Notes: a model not told the origin generated them from the letters alone. 24,716 nt of DNA from Chloroflexota bacterium (GCA_024223125.1 JAAEOP010000623.1:1-24716); one strand, 5' to 3'. Counted from the first letter of the stretch, positions 1 through 7,641 are shown. Program-made: numbers and translations.

Positions 1-717
1 AAGGCGGATGCCTCGTTGATGGGCGGCGTCCACCAGTTCATGAATGTCATCCATCGTGCCCAGGCGTGGGTTGACGGCAAAGTAGTCGGTGGCATGGTAG
101 CCGTGATGGGTGTTGTCGTCGGGGAAGAAGGGATTGATCCAAATAGCGTTGAAACCTATCTTGGCCACATAATCTAGCTTTTGAATAATGCCACGCAAGG
201 TGCCGCCGTAGATGTCGTTGAGGGATTGGGTAGGGTTCCAATTACGGCCGTCGCCCGGATAAAAGCGATCTGGAAATATCTGGTACATAATGGCGTCCGC
301 GGCCCATTCTGGGGGCTTCGCTTCACCAACGAGGTAGGAGAATAATTCGCCTTTATCAGCCAGAATGGGTTCGCCCGCGCCGACTGGGTACGCTTCAATG
401 CGGTAACGTACCAATGTACCTTCTGTTTGGGCGGGCAGTTGCGCCTGCCAGGTTTCGATATAAGACCAGTTGAGCAAGTCCCATTGGGTAGTGACGCATT
501 GAAAGGGGTACACGGCCGTTTCCGGTTCGCTCACCACACAATCAATCCGCTCAATCGGCTTGTCAAGCTGCACAGTCACTTTCACAATCGGCCGATCATC
601 TGCCAGCGGTACGCGAGGCGTCAGCCGGTTATGATGCTTCACTCCCTGCCGCCATTCGCGCATGTGAGCTACACGCTTCTCCACTGTCGCCAATGTTCCA
701 AATACAAATTCCTGCAT
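1..717 (-). CDS. GH13 alpha-amylase-family enzyme, C-terminal part beyond window
   Basis: The minus-strand reading frame is open for 239 codons from ATG at 717 and leaves the window at base 1, so only the N-terminal part is seen. Residues 1 to about 130 look like a beta-sandwich N-terminal domain. The GH13 barrel then begins near residue 137 with IMYQIFPDRFYPGDG, a signature of cyclomaltodextrinase, neopullulanase and maltogenic amylase types. It continues with IWINPFFPDDNTHHGYHATDY and DIHELVDAAHQRGIRL, where the conserved region I strand would follow. The catalytic Asp/Glu/Asp lie outside the window. No signal peptide is visible, so it is probably cytoplasmic and degrades imported maltodextrins. 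GAGG sits 8 bases before ATG. It follows the lipoprotein amylase on the same strand after a 113-bp gap holding an inverted-repeat element, and is probably the distal gene of the maltodextrin cluster. Exact specificity is undetermined. Confidence 0.9.
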   Translation of the reverse strand, partial: MQEFVFGTLATVEKRVAHMREWRQGVKHHNRLTPRVPLADDRPIVKVTVQLDKPIERIDCVVSEPETAVYPFQCVTTQWDLLNWSYIETWQAQLPAQTEGTLVRYRIEAYPVGAGEPILADKGELFSYLVGEAKPPEWAADAIMYQIFPDRFYPGDGRNWNPTQSLNDIYGGTLRGIIQKLDYVAKIGFNAIWINPFFPDDNTHHGYHATDYFAVNPRLGTMDDIHELVDAAHQRGIRL

Positions 718-740
718 TACGTTTACCTCAATAACTACTC

Positions 741-806
741 AGGTGACAGCCACTTTTTTTTAGAGGTATCAGTCATGGCATGGCACGTTTTAAGTGACTG
801 TCACCT
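741..806. repeat. Inverted-repeat element, ACAGT-core type (terminator or MITE-like)
   Basis: Two 15-bp arms, AGGTGACAGCCACTT (741-755) and AAGTGACTGTCACCT (792-806), are inverted repeats with one mismatch, 36 bp apart. Each arm is itself nearly palindromic (GTGAC-A-GTCAC). The right arm read on the minus strand, with its outer flank, is CCAGAGGTGACAGTCACTT. It matches the left arm of the element at 12333-12425 except for the five central bases. The element lies between the amylase stop and the next GH13 start. No T-run follows on either strand, so a terminator role is uncertain. Confidence 0.7.
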
Positions 807-830
807 CTGGAGAAGGGTCGTTACAAGCCG

Positions 831-2540
831 TCACTCAGAACCAAGTATCAATTGAATCACAAATGTACTTTGGTGCGGCAAACTTGCCAGTGGCCTGTAA
901 TCGGTAAAACCGCCGGCCGCGTTCACATCAGGCGCTGCCACATCCCCAGCGCCAAAAAGAAGTTCTGCAACAACCGGCCCATCAAAAAAACTCGTCTCCA
1001 GCGAAAGTGTGTAATCTGTTGTCTCTTTGCTGGACGTGTTAATAAGAACCAGGATGATTTCCTCATCTGTGTGACGCAAAAAGGCATAGATACGGCCGGG
1101 TTTAGACTCAACTAATGTCCAATCGCCCACCCGCAGCGCCTCATGTGTATTGCGTAATTGAATCAGGTTTTTGTAATGGCTTAACAAGGAATCGGGATCA
1201 TCCAGTTGGATCTGGACGCTGCGGTCAGCAAAATCGTTGTGTGGCGCGCGCCAGGGTGAACCTGTTGTGAAACCGGTACGGAAACTATCTCCCGACCATT
1301 GCATGGGGCGGCGAATATTCTCGTCTGGCTTCATCCCCATCATGCCAATTTCCTCGCCATAATAAATAAAAGGAACACCCGGAGCTGTCAGTAAGATGGA
1401 GGCGGCCACTTTTGCCTTTGCCTCATCCCCATCCAATTGAGACATAACCCGATTTTGATCATGATTGGTTATAAAGGTGGCGTATTGATTAGGTGGAAAT
1501 GAGGCTGCGATTTCACTCTGAGTGTTGGCAACCATAGATCCAAGTCCCACCTTGCTGCTGTTAACGATGTCTTCAGCTAGGTCAAATTGGAAGGTGATGT
1601 CCACTTCGTCTCCGGTGTATTTCAGCGCCTGTTGGGTAGATGTCCACGCTTCACCAACGGTGAACGCTCCGGGATCAACATCCTTGTAGAAAATGTAAAA
1701 ATCTTGCAGCCATTCATGGGTAGCCTGGCTATTTTCCTGAATCTGACCATCTTCAATCAGATGTTTGATGGCATCCAGGCGAAACCCGTCGGCGCCCATC
1801 TCATCCAGCCAGAATTGGGTTGCGGCGAGCATCTCGGCCGTGACCTCACCGTTTTCCAGATTCAAATCAGGCATACCCTCCCAAAAAACAGCGTAATAAT
1901 AATCTTCTGGCGTTTTGTGCCAAACCTTTTGCCCCCAGGGGCCACGATAACTGGGATCGTCTTCAGACCACACATACCAATCACGTTGGTCGGAAGCGGC
2001 CGCGCCAACATTCTCAAACCAGGGATGTTCGCGGCTGGTGTGGTTGAGTACCAGGTCTACAATGACGCGCATACCCCGTTTGTGTGCTTCATCCATCAGG
2101 CGTTGAAAATCTTCGCTGCTGCCATAATCTGGGTTGACCTGGTAATAATCCACCACATCGTAACCGTGGTAGCTGGGAGATTCCATGATGGGCATGAGCC
2201 AGATGCCGGTCACGCCCAGGTCGTCGTCGGTAGCGGGGTCGCCGTCATTCAGATAATCGAGCTTTTCGATGAGGCCGTTGATGTCTCCAATGCCGTCTCC
2301 ATCGCTGTCATTGAAGCTGCGGACGAATACTTCGTAGAATACGGTGTCGTTCCACCAGGGCAGACCGGCGCTGCCTTGTACCAGAGGATTAGGGGTTGGA
2401 GGTGGAATAGAGGTTGGCGGAGCCGAAGTGTCTGTAGGAATCGTCGTCGGTGTTACGGTTGGTTGGATGTCGGCCGTCTGGCAAGCCCCCACAAGCCACA
2501 TCAGCAAGAACAATAAAATCAAATGTTGAAGTTGGTTCAT
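831..2540 (-). CDS. Lipoprotein alpha-amylase (GH13, subfamily 36-like)
   Basis: This secreted, lipid-anchored enzyme of 569 residues should cut alpha-1,4-glucans at the cell surface. A signal peptide ends in a lipobox (LVGAC, Cys20), followed by a Thr/Pro-rich linker (about 21-52) and the GH13 barrel from about residue 60. All four GH13 regions are visible: DLVLNH (162-167), GFRLDAIKH with nucleophile Asp256, VGEAW with acid/base Glu297, and NHDQ with Asp361. IYYGEEIGM and NIRRPMQWSG further along resemble the Thermotoga AmyA lipoprotein group. A C-terminal beta domain closes the protein, and no separate CBM was recognised. I chose ATG at 2540 over the longer frame because it gives the signal peptide directly and lies 14 bp after the malG stop. 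GAGAGG precedes it at short spacing. Last but one gene of the mal cluster. Family and anchoring are secure, fine specificity is not. Confidence 0.93.
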   Translation of the reverse strand: MNQLQHLILLFLLMWLVGACQTADIQPTVTPTTIPTDTSAPPTSIPPPTPNPLVQGSAGLPWWNDTVFYEVFVRSFNDSDGDGIGDINGLIEKLDYLNDGDPATDDDLGVTGIWLMPIMESPSYHGYDVVDYYQVNPDYGSSEDFQRLMDEAHKRGMRVIVDLVLNHTSREHPWFENVGAAASDQRDWYVWSEDDPSYRGPWGQKVWHKTPEDYYYAVFWEGMPDLNLENGEVTAEMLAATQFWLDEMGADGFRLDAIKHLIEDGQIQENSQATHEWLQDFYIFYKDVDPGAFTVGEAWTSTQQALKYTGDEVDITFQFDLAEDIVNSSKVGLGSMVANTQSEIAASFPPNQYATFITNHDQNRVMSQLDGDEAKAKVAASILLTAPGVPFIYYGEEIGMMGMKPDENIRRPMQWSGDSFRTGFTTGSPWRAPHNDFADRSVQIQLDDPDSLLSHYKNLIQLRNTHEALRVGDWTLVESKPGRIYAFLRHTDEEIILVLINTSSKETTDYTLSLETSFFDGPVVAELLFGAGDVAAPDVNAAGGFTDYRPLASLPHQSTFVIQLILGSE

Positions 2541-2554
2541 GGCCTCTCGATTTA

Positions 2555-3463
2555 TTACCCTTTCACCGAGCCGCCCGTCATCCCGCCAATGATCTGGTCT
2601 TGTAATAACAGATAGATAATCATAATGGGCAGCGCCCCCATCAAAGCGCCGGCGGAAAAGACGCCCCATTTCTGGGCAAATTGACCGGTGGTGAAAAGCT
2701 GCAAGCCTACCATGACGGTATACTGTTCTGAACTTTTGAGCAAAATGCGGGCCAGCAAAAAATCACCATACGTGCCAATAAAGGTGAGGATGCCAACGAC
2801 AACCAAAATCGGCCGCATAAGAGGCAGCAGTAATCTAGTAAATGTTTGCCAATGGGTGGCGCCATCTACCATAGCCGACTCGTCAATCTCGCGGGGGATG
2901 GTGTCAAAAAAGCCTTTCATGAGCCAAATATTGATGCCCATCGCCCCGCCCAGGTAGACCAAAATAAGCCCAGCGTGGGTATCGAGGCCGATGAAAGGAA
3001 TGATGTCCCCCAATTGGGCAATGAACAGAAAGACGGCCACAATTGCCAGCAAGGTAGGAAATACCTGGATGAGTAAGACAGATTTAAGGAGAGTGGTACG
3101 GCCGTAAAACCGGAACCGTGAAAAAGCATATGCCGCCAGAGTGGTAATGGACACTGACAACAAAGTAGAAATTGTTGAAATTTTGATCGAATTCAACAAC
3201 CAGGTCGTATACGGAAATATGTCACTGGTCAATAATTCCCGATAATTTTCCAGATTGGCATTTTCTGGAATCAACTGCTGCGTTGCCAAAGAATCAGATG
3301 GATTGATAGAAGCTGAAAAAATCCAAAACACGGGAAAAATGGCAAAGACAATCAGGATAATGGCAATCAACCAACGAATAATGATCCCCAATCGTTTCTG
3401 CATTTTCCGTGATGACTGGATACGTTGGATGAAGTTTTGTTTCTGAACATTCACATTAGACAT
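2555..3463 (-). CDS. malG: Maltose/maltodextrin ABC transporter permease MalG
   Basis: A 302-residue inner-membrane permease of the MalG family (binding-protein-dependent transport inner membrane component). The first membrane helix is near residues 28-50 (IIIRWLIAIILIVFAIFPVF). It is followed by an extracytoplasmic loop with the family pattern around LENYRELL, and about five more helices. The EAA loop that docks the ATPase reads IDESAMVDGATHWQTFTRLL, followed by LPLMRP. The start is taken at ATG 3463, not the in-frame TTG at 3472, because GGAGGAGG lies at good spacing before the ATG while the TTG abuts it. The ATG overlaps the malF stop by 8 bases (ATGTCTAA), so translation is likely coupled. 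It pairs with MalF to form the pore. Sugar length specificity cannot be read from this subunit. Confidence 0.95.
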   Translation of the reverse strand: MSNVNVQKQNFIQRIQSSRKMQKRLGIIIRWLIAIILIVFAIFPVFWIFSASINPSDSLATQQLIPENANLENYRELLTSDIFPYTTWLLNSIKISTISTLLSVSITTLAAYAFSRFRFYGRTTLLKSVLLIQVFPTLLAIVAVFLFIAQLGDIIPFIGLDTHAGLILVYLGGAMGINIWLMKGFFDTIPREIDESAMVDGATHWQTFTRLLLPLMRPILVVVGILTFIGTYGDFLLARILLKSSEQYTVMVGLQLFTTGQFAQKWGVFSAGALMGALPIMIIYLLLQDQIIGGMTGGSVKG

Positions 3464-5051
3464 TTTCTCCAACCTCCTCCCACATATTGGTAAAACGGAA
3501 CTGAGCCAGCGTAATGATGGCTACAATAAAGAAGATGATGATGGTTACGGCCGAAGCCAGACCATAATCAGCGCCGCGTCCCCCGGCAAAAGCCAGGTTA
3601 TATACATAACTGATCAAAATATCTGAGTGCCCGGCTCGCGTGGCCGCCCCCACAATGGGTGGGCCGCCCCCATTAAACAAGAAGATAATGTTGAAGTTGT
3701 TGAAATTAAAAACAAACGAAGCAACTAACAATGGGCCAACAGCCACCAACAATAACGGCAGCGTAATCTGACGAAAACGCTGAAATATATTGGCTCCGTC
3801 CACTTCGGCCGCATTATAAATATCAGAGGGGATAGCCTGTAAAGCGCCGCTGCAAATCAACATAAAGTAAGGGAATCCCAGCCAGAGATTGATTAGAAGA
3901 ATGCCTATCTTCGTCCACGTTGGGTCTGTAAACCAGGAAGGCGCCCAACCAATCAGGTCATTTAGCATTCGGTTGATAATGCCAATTTCATCCAGCATCA
4001 TGCCGCGCCAAACTAAAATCGTGATCAGGCTGGGAATGGTGTACGGAATCAACAAAGCGGTGCGAATGCCTTTACGGCCGGGGAACGCGGGGTCGTTAAA
4101 GAGCAGGGCAATTGCCAGCCCCAATGCAAATGTGGAAAACACGCTAAAAAAGGCAAAAACAAAATTCCATACCGTAATGCGAACAAGGGGGCCTCGCAGA
4201 GCCGGACTTATCAGGAAATCTTTGAAGTTCTGTAGACCGATAACTGCCCGAAAACCGGGAATCAGTTCATCTCCATCCAGGGACGTAAATGTGCCGTCTA
4301 CCGGTGTATAAATCACACCCGTTTCCTGATCTATCATCACATCTTGTTCTTCGTCATATACATATTTTTGTTCTACCTGGGCCGCTTCTTGCGACGAACT
4401 AATTCGTACCGCTTCTTTCGGCAGGCCAAATTGAATCTGGTCCAGTTCAGGGTTTGCTGCGGCCGTTAAGGCATTTAACCGTATGTACCCCTCAATGGTT
4501 GTCGGGATCCCTTTATCATCCAACTCCCCCACACCATCTTCGCCCACAACACCTGGTTTTATCTCAACGCCAGGAGCAGCCAGATAATAATTGTCTTCAC
4601 TGTCTTGCAACCAGAGAATATAATCGTCGCTATCCGTCTTGAAGGCAGTCCAGGTATAAGCGCCGGCCCCTTCCGGCAAATACCTCACTTTTTCCAATTG
4701 GGCAATCGCCTGCTCTTTGATCAACAAATGCCCATCACCAAAATTTGTGAAGGCAATAAAAACAGTGAAAAGGATGGGGTAAATAGCAAACGTGGCCATC
4801 ATAACCAATCCTAGAGCTATCCAACGGATGGGATAGAGGTTACTGCGAAGAAAAACAACATTGACAAAAATAGTCAGGAGTGCGGCGCCTGCAGCTAACA
4901 ACGTGTGATTATTGGCAATAGCGTTCAGCACAAACCAGACAGCCAGTGCATCCAAAAAGAATAGAAATATTAGCCGCAACAACAATGAAGTTACAGAGCT
5001 TGATAATGTTGAATGTTGATTATTGGGGCCTTTAGAGCGTGCAACTCTCAT
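3456..5051 (-). CDS. malF: Maltose/maltodextrin ABC transporter permease MalF
   Basis: A 531-residue permease of the MalF family. It has the extended architecture of enterobacterial MalF: N-terminal membrane helices (about residues 22-100), then a large hydrophilic extracytoplasmic loop (about 105-275), then the permease core. The EAA motif is IYNAAEVDGANIFQRFRQIT, followed by LPLLL. The family pattern FNNFNIIFLFNGGGP is also present, which in MalF lies in the helix lining the sugar path. ATG at 5051 has GGAGG six bases upstream. It lies 108 bp after malE, separated by a strong hairpin (5111-5142), and overlaps malG by 8 bases. The large loop contacts MalE in E. coli, so it may do so here. 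The ATPase partner is not encoded in the cluster. Confidence 0.95.
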   Translation of the reverse strand: MRVARSKGPNNQHSTLSSSVTSLLLRLIFLFFLDALAVWFVLNAIANNHTLLAAGAALLTIFVNVVFLRSNLYPIRWIALGLVMMATFAIYPILFTVFIAFTNFGDGHLLIKEQAIAQLEKVRYLPEGAGAYTWTAFKTDSDDYILWLQDSEDNYYLAAPGVEIKPGVVGEDGVGELDDKGIPTTIEGYIRLNALTAAANPELDQIQFGLPKEAVRISSSQEAAQVEQKYVYDEEQDVMIDQETGVIYTPVDGTFTSLDGDELIPGFRAVIGLQNFKDFLISPALRGPLVRITVWNFVFAFFSVFSTFALGLAIALLFNDPAFPGRKGIRTALLIPYTIPSLITILVWRGMMLDEIGIINRMLNDLIGWAPSWFTDPTWTKIGILLINLWLGFPYFMLICSGALQAIPSDIYNAAEVDGANIFQRFRQITLPLLLVAVGPLLVASFVFNFNNFNIIFLFNGGGPPIVGAATRAGHSDILISYVYNLAFAGGRGADYGLASAVTIIIFFIVAIITLAQFRFTNMWEEVGENV

Positions 5052-5110
5052 CTTTATCCTCCAACATATTTTGTTTGTTCAGCCCGAAATTTCCTATCAA
5101 GAGAGGGGTA

Positions 5111-5142
5111 AAAAGAAGGCCGAGAATTTCTCGGCCTTCTTT
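5111..5142 (-). terminator. Hairpin terminator/attenuator between malE and malF
   Basis: A perfect 14-bp inverted repeat, AAAGAAGGCCGAGA (5112-5125) and TCTCGGCCTTCTTT (5129-5142), has a 3-nt loop. On the minus strand the stem ends in a run of five T (TTCTTTTTACC). This is a standard intrinsic terminator placed just after malE. Because malF and malG lie downstream in the same direction, it probably acts as a partial terminator or 3' stabilising stem that keeps binding protein in excess over permeases. Confidence 0.85.
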
Positions 5143-5159
5143 ACTACAAGCTGTGAGAG

Positions 5160-6866
5160 TTACTCAGTGGTTATTGTAAGAATATTAGTTTCAGGATCAT
5201 ATGAGTAGGTCACAGCGCCATCGGTGGCCATACTGAAGGTGTAGTTCGGGCCATCTGCCTCACCATCCACACCATAGTTTAATGTCCAGGCGCCATCTAA
5301 AGCGACCTTAGCTTCATAATCACCAGCCGGAATGTCAAAACTGCCCGTGAACAGGCCGTCATCGCCTTCTGTCAAAGCGGTCACTTCACAGGCCGGGTCC
5401 CAGTCAGCTTCACAGCCAGCTGCAGCTTGCCATGAACCGGGTACATTCACCATGCCGGTGAAGGCGCCGCCGATGACCTCGCGGATTTGTGAGGCTGCGG
5501 TGTTGAAGGCATTAGCCGATTCATCACCACCGGTGATGACAAGAACAACAGCGTCATTCCAGGAACCCCAAACGGCGCCCATTTCAGGGATGGCTGGCAT
5601 GAGGGAAGCGTTGGCGCCAGCTTCGCCAAAGGCTGCCAGATCGGAATCATCAGTGGTTTCCAACACGGGAACGAAGGTGGATGGACGGTCGCCAGTCAGA
5701 TAAAGCTGTTCCATCACATCTTCGGTAGCCACAAATTCGGTCAAGAAGGCTTGCGCTAGCAGGACATTGTCACTGAGAGCGTTAATCATGAAGCCCTGAA
5801 CGCCACCAAATGGCTGACCGTCACTGGGGAAGGGGGAGATTTCAAAGGGAATGCCGGAATCGCGGTAACGGCCGAGGTTCCAGGGACCATCCATGATGAA
5901 GGGAACTTCACCGCTTTCAAAGAGAGCGGTAGCCGTTTCGCCATCTGTGTTATCGCTCATAACACCGGAGGCAACCTGCTCTGCCATCCAATCGCCAGCA
6001 GCAATCATGCCTTCACTATCTACACCCAAATCTTCAGCAAGCCAGTTGCCGTTTTCATCCTGACCGAAGACATACCCACCAAAGGAAGTGAGAATGGGAT
6101 ACACTTTGTAGCCATTACCCTCTACAACCAGGCCATAGCTAACATCGCCAGATTCCTGTAAAGTGGCGCCAACTTCAATAACCTCGTCCCAGGTTTGGGG
6201 TGCTTCTGGTACCAGGTCGGTATTGCGGAAGAAGCCCATGTTTTCAATGGCGTAAGGCATACCATAGAGCTGCCCATCCAGCGTAAATGCGTTTAATGAT
6301 ACATCTATAAATTGGTCTTGTTTATCACCTAAATCAATAGGAGCAACCAGACCGCTGGCCGCCCAGCCACCCAGGCGGTCATGGGGGCCAAGGAAGATGT
6401 CTGGCCCTTCACCGGCGGGGGCGGCGATGGGGAAATCATCATTGATGTTGGCAACCTGTTCTACAATGAGGCCAACGCCATAAGTAGCTTCAAACTCGTC
6501 TATGAGTTCTTGCAAGATGGGGGCGCGGGTCTCGTCGGCCCATACGGTGAGGAAGACTTCGGGCGCGGCTTCTTCTTCGGCAGCAGCGGCTTCTTCTTCG
6601 GCAGCAGCGGCCGCTTCTTCGGCGGCAGCGGCCGCTTCTTCGGCGGCAGCGGCCGCTTCTTCGGCAGCAGCGGCCGCTTCTTCTTCGGCAGCAGCGGCCG
6701 CTTCGGCAGCAGCTGTAGCAGCCGTATCTACCACTTCTTCAGCTTGCTCCTCAACTTGTTGCACCGCTTCCTCTACCTGCTCTTGGGCATCACCGCCGCA
6801 GGCGCTTAAAAATAGGACAGTCGATAGTAATGCAATCAGTAAAATGTATTTGTTTTTGTGTTTCAT
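5160..6866 (-). CDS. malE: Lipoprotein maltodextrin-binding protein MalE with X25-like C-terminal domain
   Basis: A 568-residue solute-binding protein of the family 1 (maltose-type) ABC systems. A signal peptide ends in the lipobox LSAC (Cys23), so it is lipid-anchored. Residues about 24-102 are almost only Ala and Glu, a probable rigid helical spacer. The binding domain (about 104-476) starts at VFLTVWADE and contains GPDIFLGPHDRLGGW and PFIMDGPWNLG, typical of MalE. Residues 477-568 form an extra domain (GCEADWDPACEV, AGDYEAKVAL, WTLNYGVDG, VTYSYDPET) that I recognise as the X25-type module found in pullulanases. GAGGAAAGAG precedes ATG. It is the first transporter gene, 128 bp downstream of the MarR gene and followed by a hairpin. 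Family assignment is secure. The starch-binding role of the C-terminal domain is inference. Confidence 0.93.
   Translation of the reverse strand: MKHKNKYILLIALLSTVLFLSACGGDAQEQVEEAVQQVEEQAEEVVDTAATAAAEAAAAAEEEAAAAAEEAAAAAEEAAAAAEEAAAAAEEEAAAAEEEAAPEVFLTVWADETRAPILQELIDEFEATYGVGLIVEQVANINDDFPIAAPAGEGPDIFLGPHDRLGGWAASGLVAPIDLGDKQDQFIDVSLNAFTLDGQLYGMPYAIENMGFFRNTDLVPEAPQTWDEVIEVGATLQESGDVSYGLVVEGNGYKVYPILTSFGGYVFGQDENGNWLAEDLGVDSEGMIAAGDWMAEQVASGVMSDNTDGETATALFESGEVPFIMDGPWNLGRYRDSGIPFEISPFPSDGQPFGGVQGFMINALSDNVLLAQAFLTEFVATEDVMEQLYLTGDRPSTFVPVLETTDDSDLAAFGEAGANASLMPAIPEMGAVWGSWNDAVVLVITGGDESANAFNTAASQIREVIGGAFTGMVNVPGSWQAAAGCEADWDPACEVTALTEGDDGLFTGSFDIPAGDYEAKVALDGAWTLNYGVDGEADGPNYTFSMATDGAVTYSYDPETNILTITTE
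6580..6705 (-). repeat. 21-bp tandem repeat encoding the Ala/Glu spacer of MalE
   Basis: About six head-to-tail units of nominal 21 bp (18-24 bp) run through malE. On the plus strand they read like GCGGCAGCGGCCGCTTCTTC plus a final G. Each encodes EEAAAAA or an indel variant differing by one codon. Most units hold the palindrome GCGGCCGC. Near-identical units suggest expansion by slippage or recombination, so the spacer length probably varies between strains. Confidence 0.88.
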
Positions 6867-6994
6867 CTCTTTCCTCGTTTTTTATATGGATGATGTTCCT
6901 AAATTGGGTTTAATAAAGTTGAATTGACTTGTTAAGATTGGCGTTTTTTTAATGCACGTCACCTCCTCAAACTTGAATCCGTAGGCGTTTATTA

Positions 6995-7504
6995 TTATTT
7001 TGTTTGACCATTCCTGGTTGTTTGTTGTTGAACCAAAGCAGCCCGTAGCCCTTGATGTAGGTTTATCAGGTTTTCAATTAGCGTATCTTCGGTGTGTTTA
7101 TCAATGCTGTTGAGACGGGTTTCGTTGTAGACTGTGTGGGCGGTTTGGACTTCGTTGCAAGTTGTTTCACCGGCGACCGTCAGGTAGAGGCGTAAGGCAC
7201 GGCCGTCTGATTCATGCGGCCGTTTTTCCAAATACCCCGCTGCTTCTAAACCCTTAACGATACGGGTGACATTGCTTTTGTCACACAGCATTTTCTGGCT
7301 TAAATCGCTGGCGGAAATGCCTGGTTCTTCGTTGAGGTGGAATAGCACATAAAAACGGGGTGGGGTTAAATTATACTGATTAAACAAACGACGGTCACCA
7401 TCATCGAGCAAGATAAATGTTTCTTTAAGAAGGTTGTAAAGTGTTTCTTTTTCGCCCATGGATAGTTTCCTTGCCTTTTTAATCAATACATTGTTTGTGT
7501 TCAT
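6995..7504 (-). CDS. MarR-family transcriptional regulator
   Basis: Up to 169 residues with the MarR winged-helix layout: an N-terminal dimerisation helix, then helix-turn-helix and wing (ISASDLSQKMLCDKSNVTRI, KGLEAAGYLEKR, DGRALRLYLTVAGE). The DxR pattern of the wing, here DGRALRL, is present. ATG at 7504 has no clear ribosome site. An internal ATG at 7459 has AAGGA eight bases upstream and would give 154 residues, closer to the family norm, so the true start may be there. A perfect 11-bp inverted repeat lies just upstream (7517-7551), fitting autorepression. It is the first gene on the strand that carries malE-malF-malG and the amylase, 128 bp before malE with no terminator seen, so it may control that cluster. 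The ligand is unknown. Confidence 0.93.
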   Translation of the reverse strand: MNTNNVLIKKARKLSMGEKETLYNLLKETFILLDDGDRRLFNQYNLTPPRFYVLFHLNEEPGISASDLSQKMLCDKSNVTRIVKGLEAAGYLEKRPHESDGRALRLYLTVAGETTCNEVQTAHTVYNETRLNSIDKHTEDTLIENLINLHQGLRAALVQQQTTRNGQTK

Positions 7505-7516
7505 TTATTCAAATAG

Positions 7517-7551
7517 ATAGTTGACATTGCAACAGTTGATATGTCAACTAT
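7517..7551. promoter_or_regulatory. Probable MarR operator upstream of the marR-mal cluster
   Basis: ATAGTTGACAT (7517-7527) and ATGTCAACTAT (7541-7551) are a perfect 11-bp inverted repeat. A third half-site inside makes the nested palindrome AGTTGATATGTCAACT (7534-7549). Palindromes of the form TTGA...TCAA are typical MarR sites. They also contain TTGACA hexamers that could serve as -35 boxes, so binding would block transcription. No convincing -10 was fixed. Confidence 0.65.
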
Positions 7552-7641
7552 ATCACAGAATTTATGTATGTCAATCACCTTGGGCAGGGTATTTTCAATT
7601 TGGTTGCTGTTGTAAATGGATACACAGCTCAAGAATAATGT

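Noticed and set aside
427..855. A 142-codon plus-strand frame over the start of the first GH13 gene
   Set aside because: It is antisense to a clear GH13 N-terminal domain and crosses the inverted-repeat element; the protein is composition-driven with no motif.
1587..2516. A 309-codon plus-strand frame inside the amylase gene
   Set aside because: It is exactly antisense to the conserved GH13 barrel with all catalytic motifs on the minus strand, has no recognisable domain, and is explained by codon bias.
6381..6927. Plus-strand Gly/Phe- and Ser/Ala-rich frames opposite malE
   Set aside because: They are translations of the 21-bp repeat on the wrong strand; the minus-strand lipoprotein explains the DNA.
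6867..6994. A sigma-70 promoter for malE
   Set aside because: TATAAA lies near the start but no -35 box falls at acceptable spacing, and transcription may read through from the MarR gene, so I did not call it.
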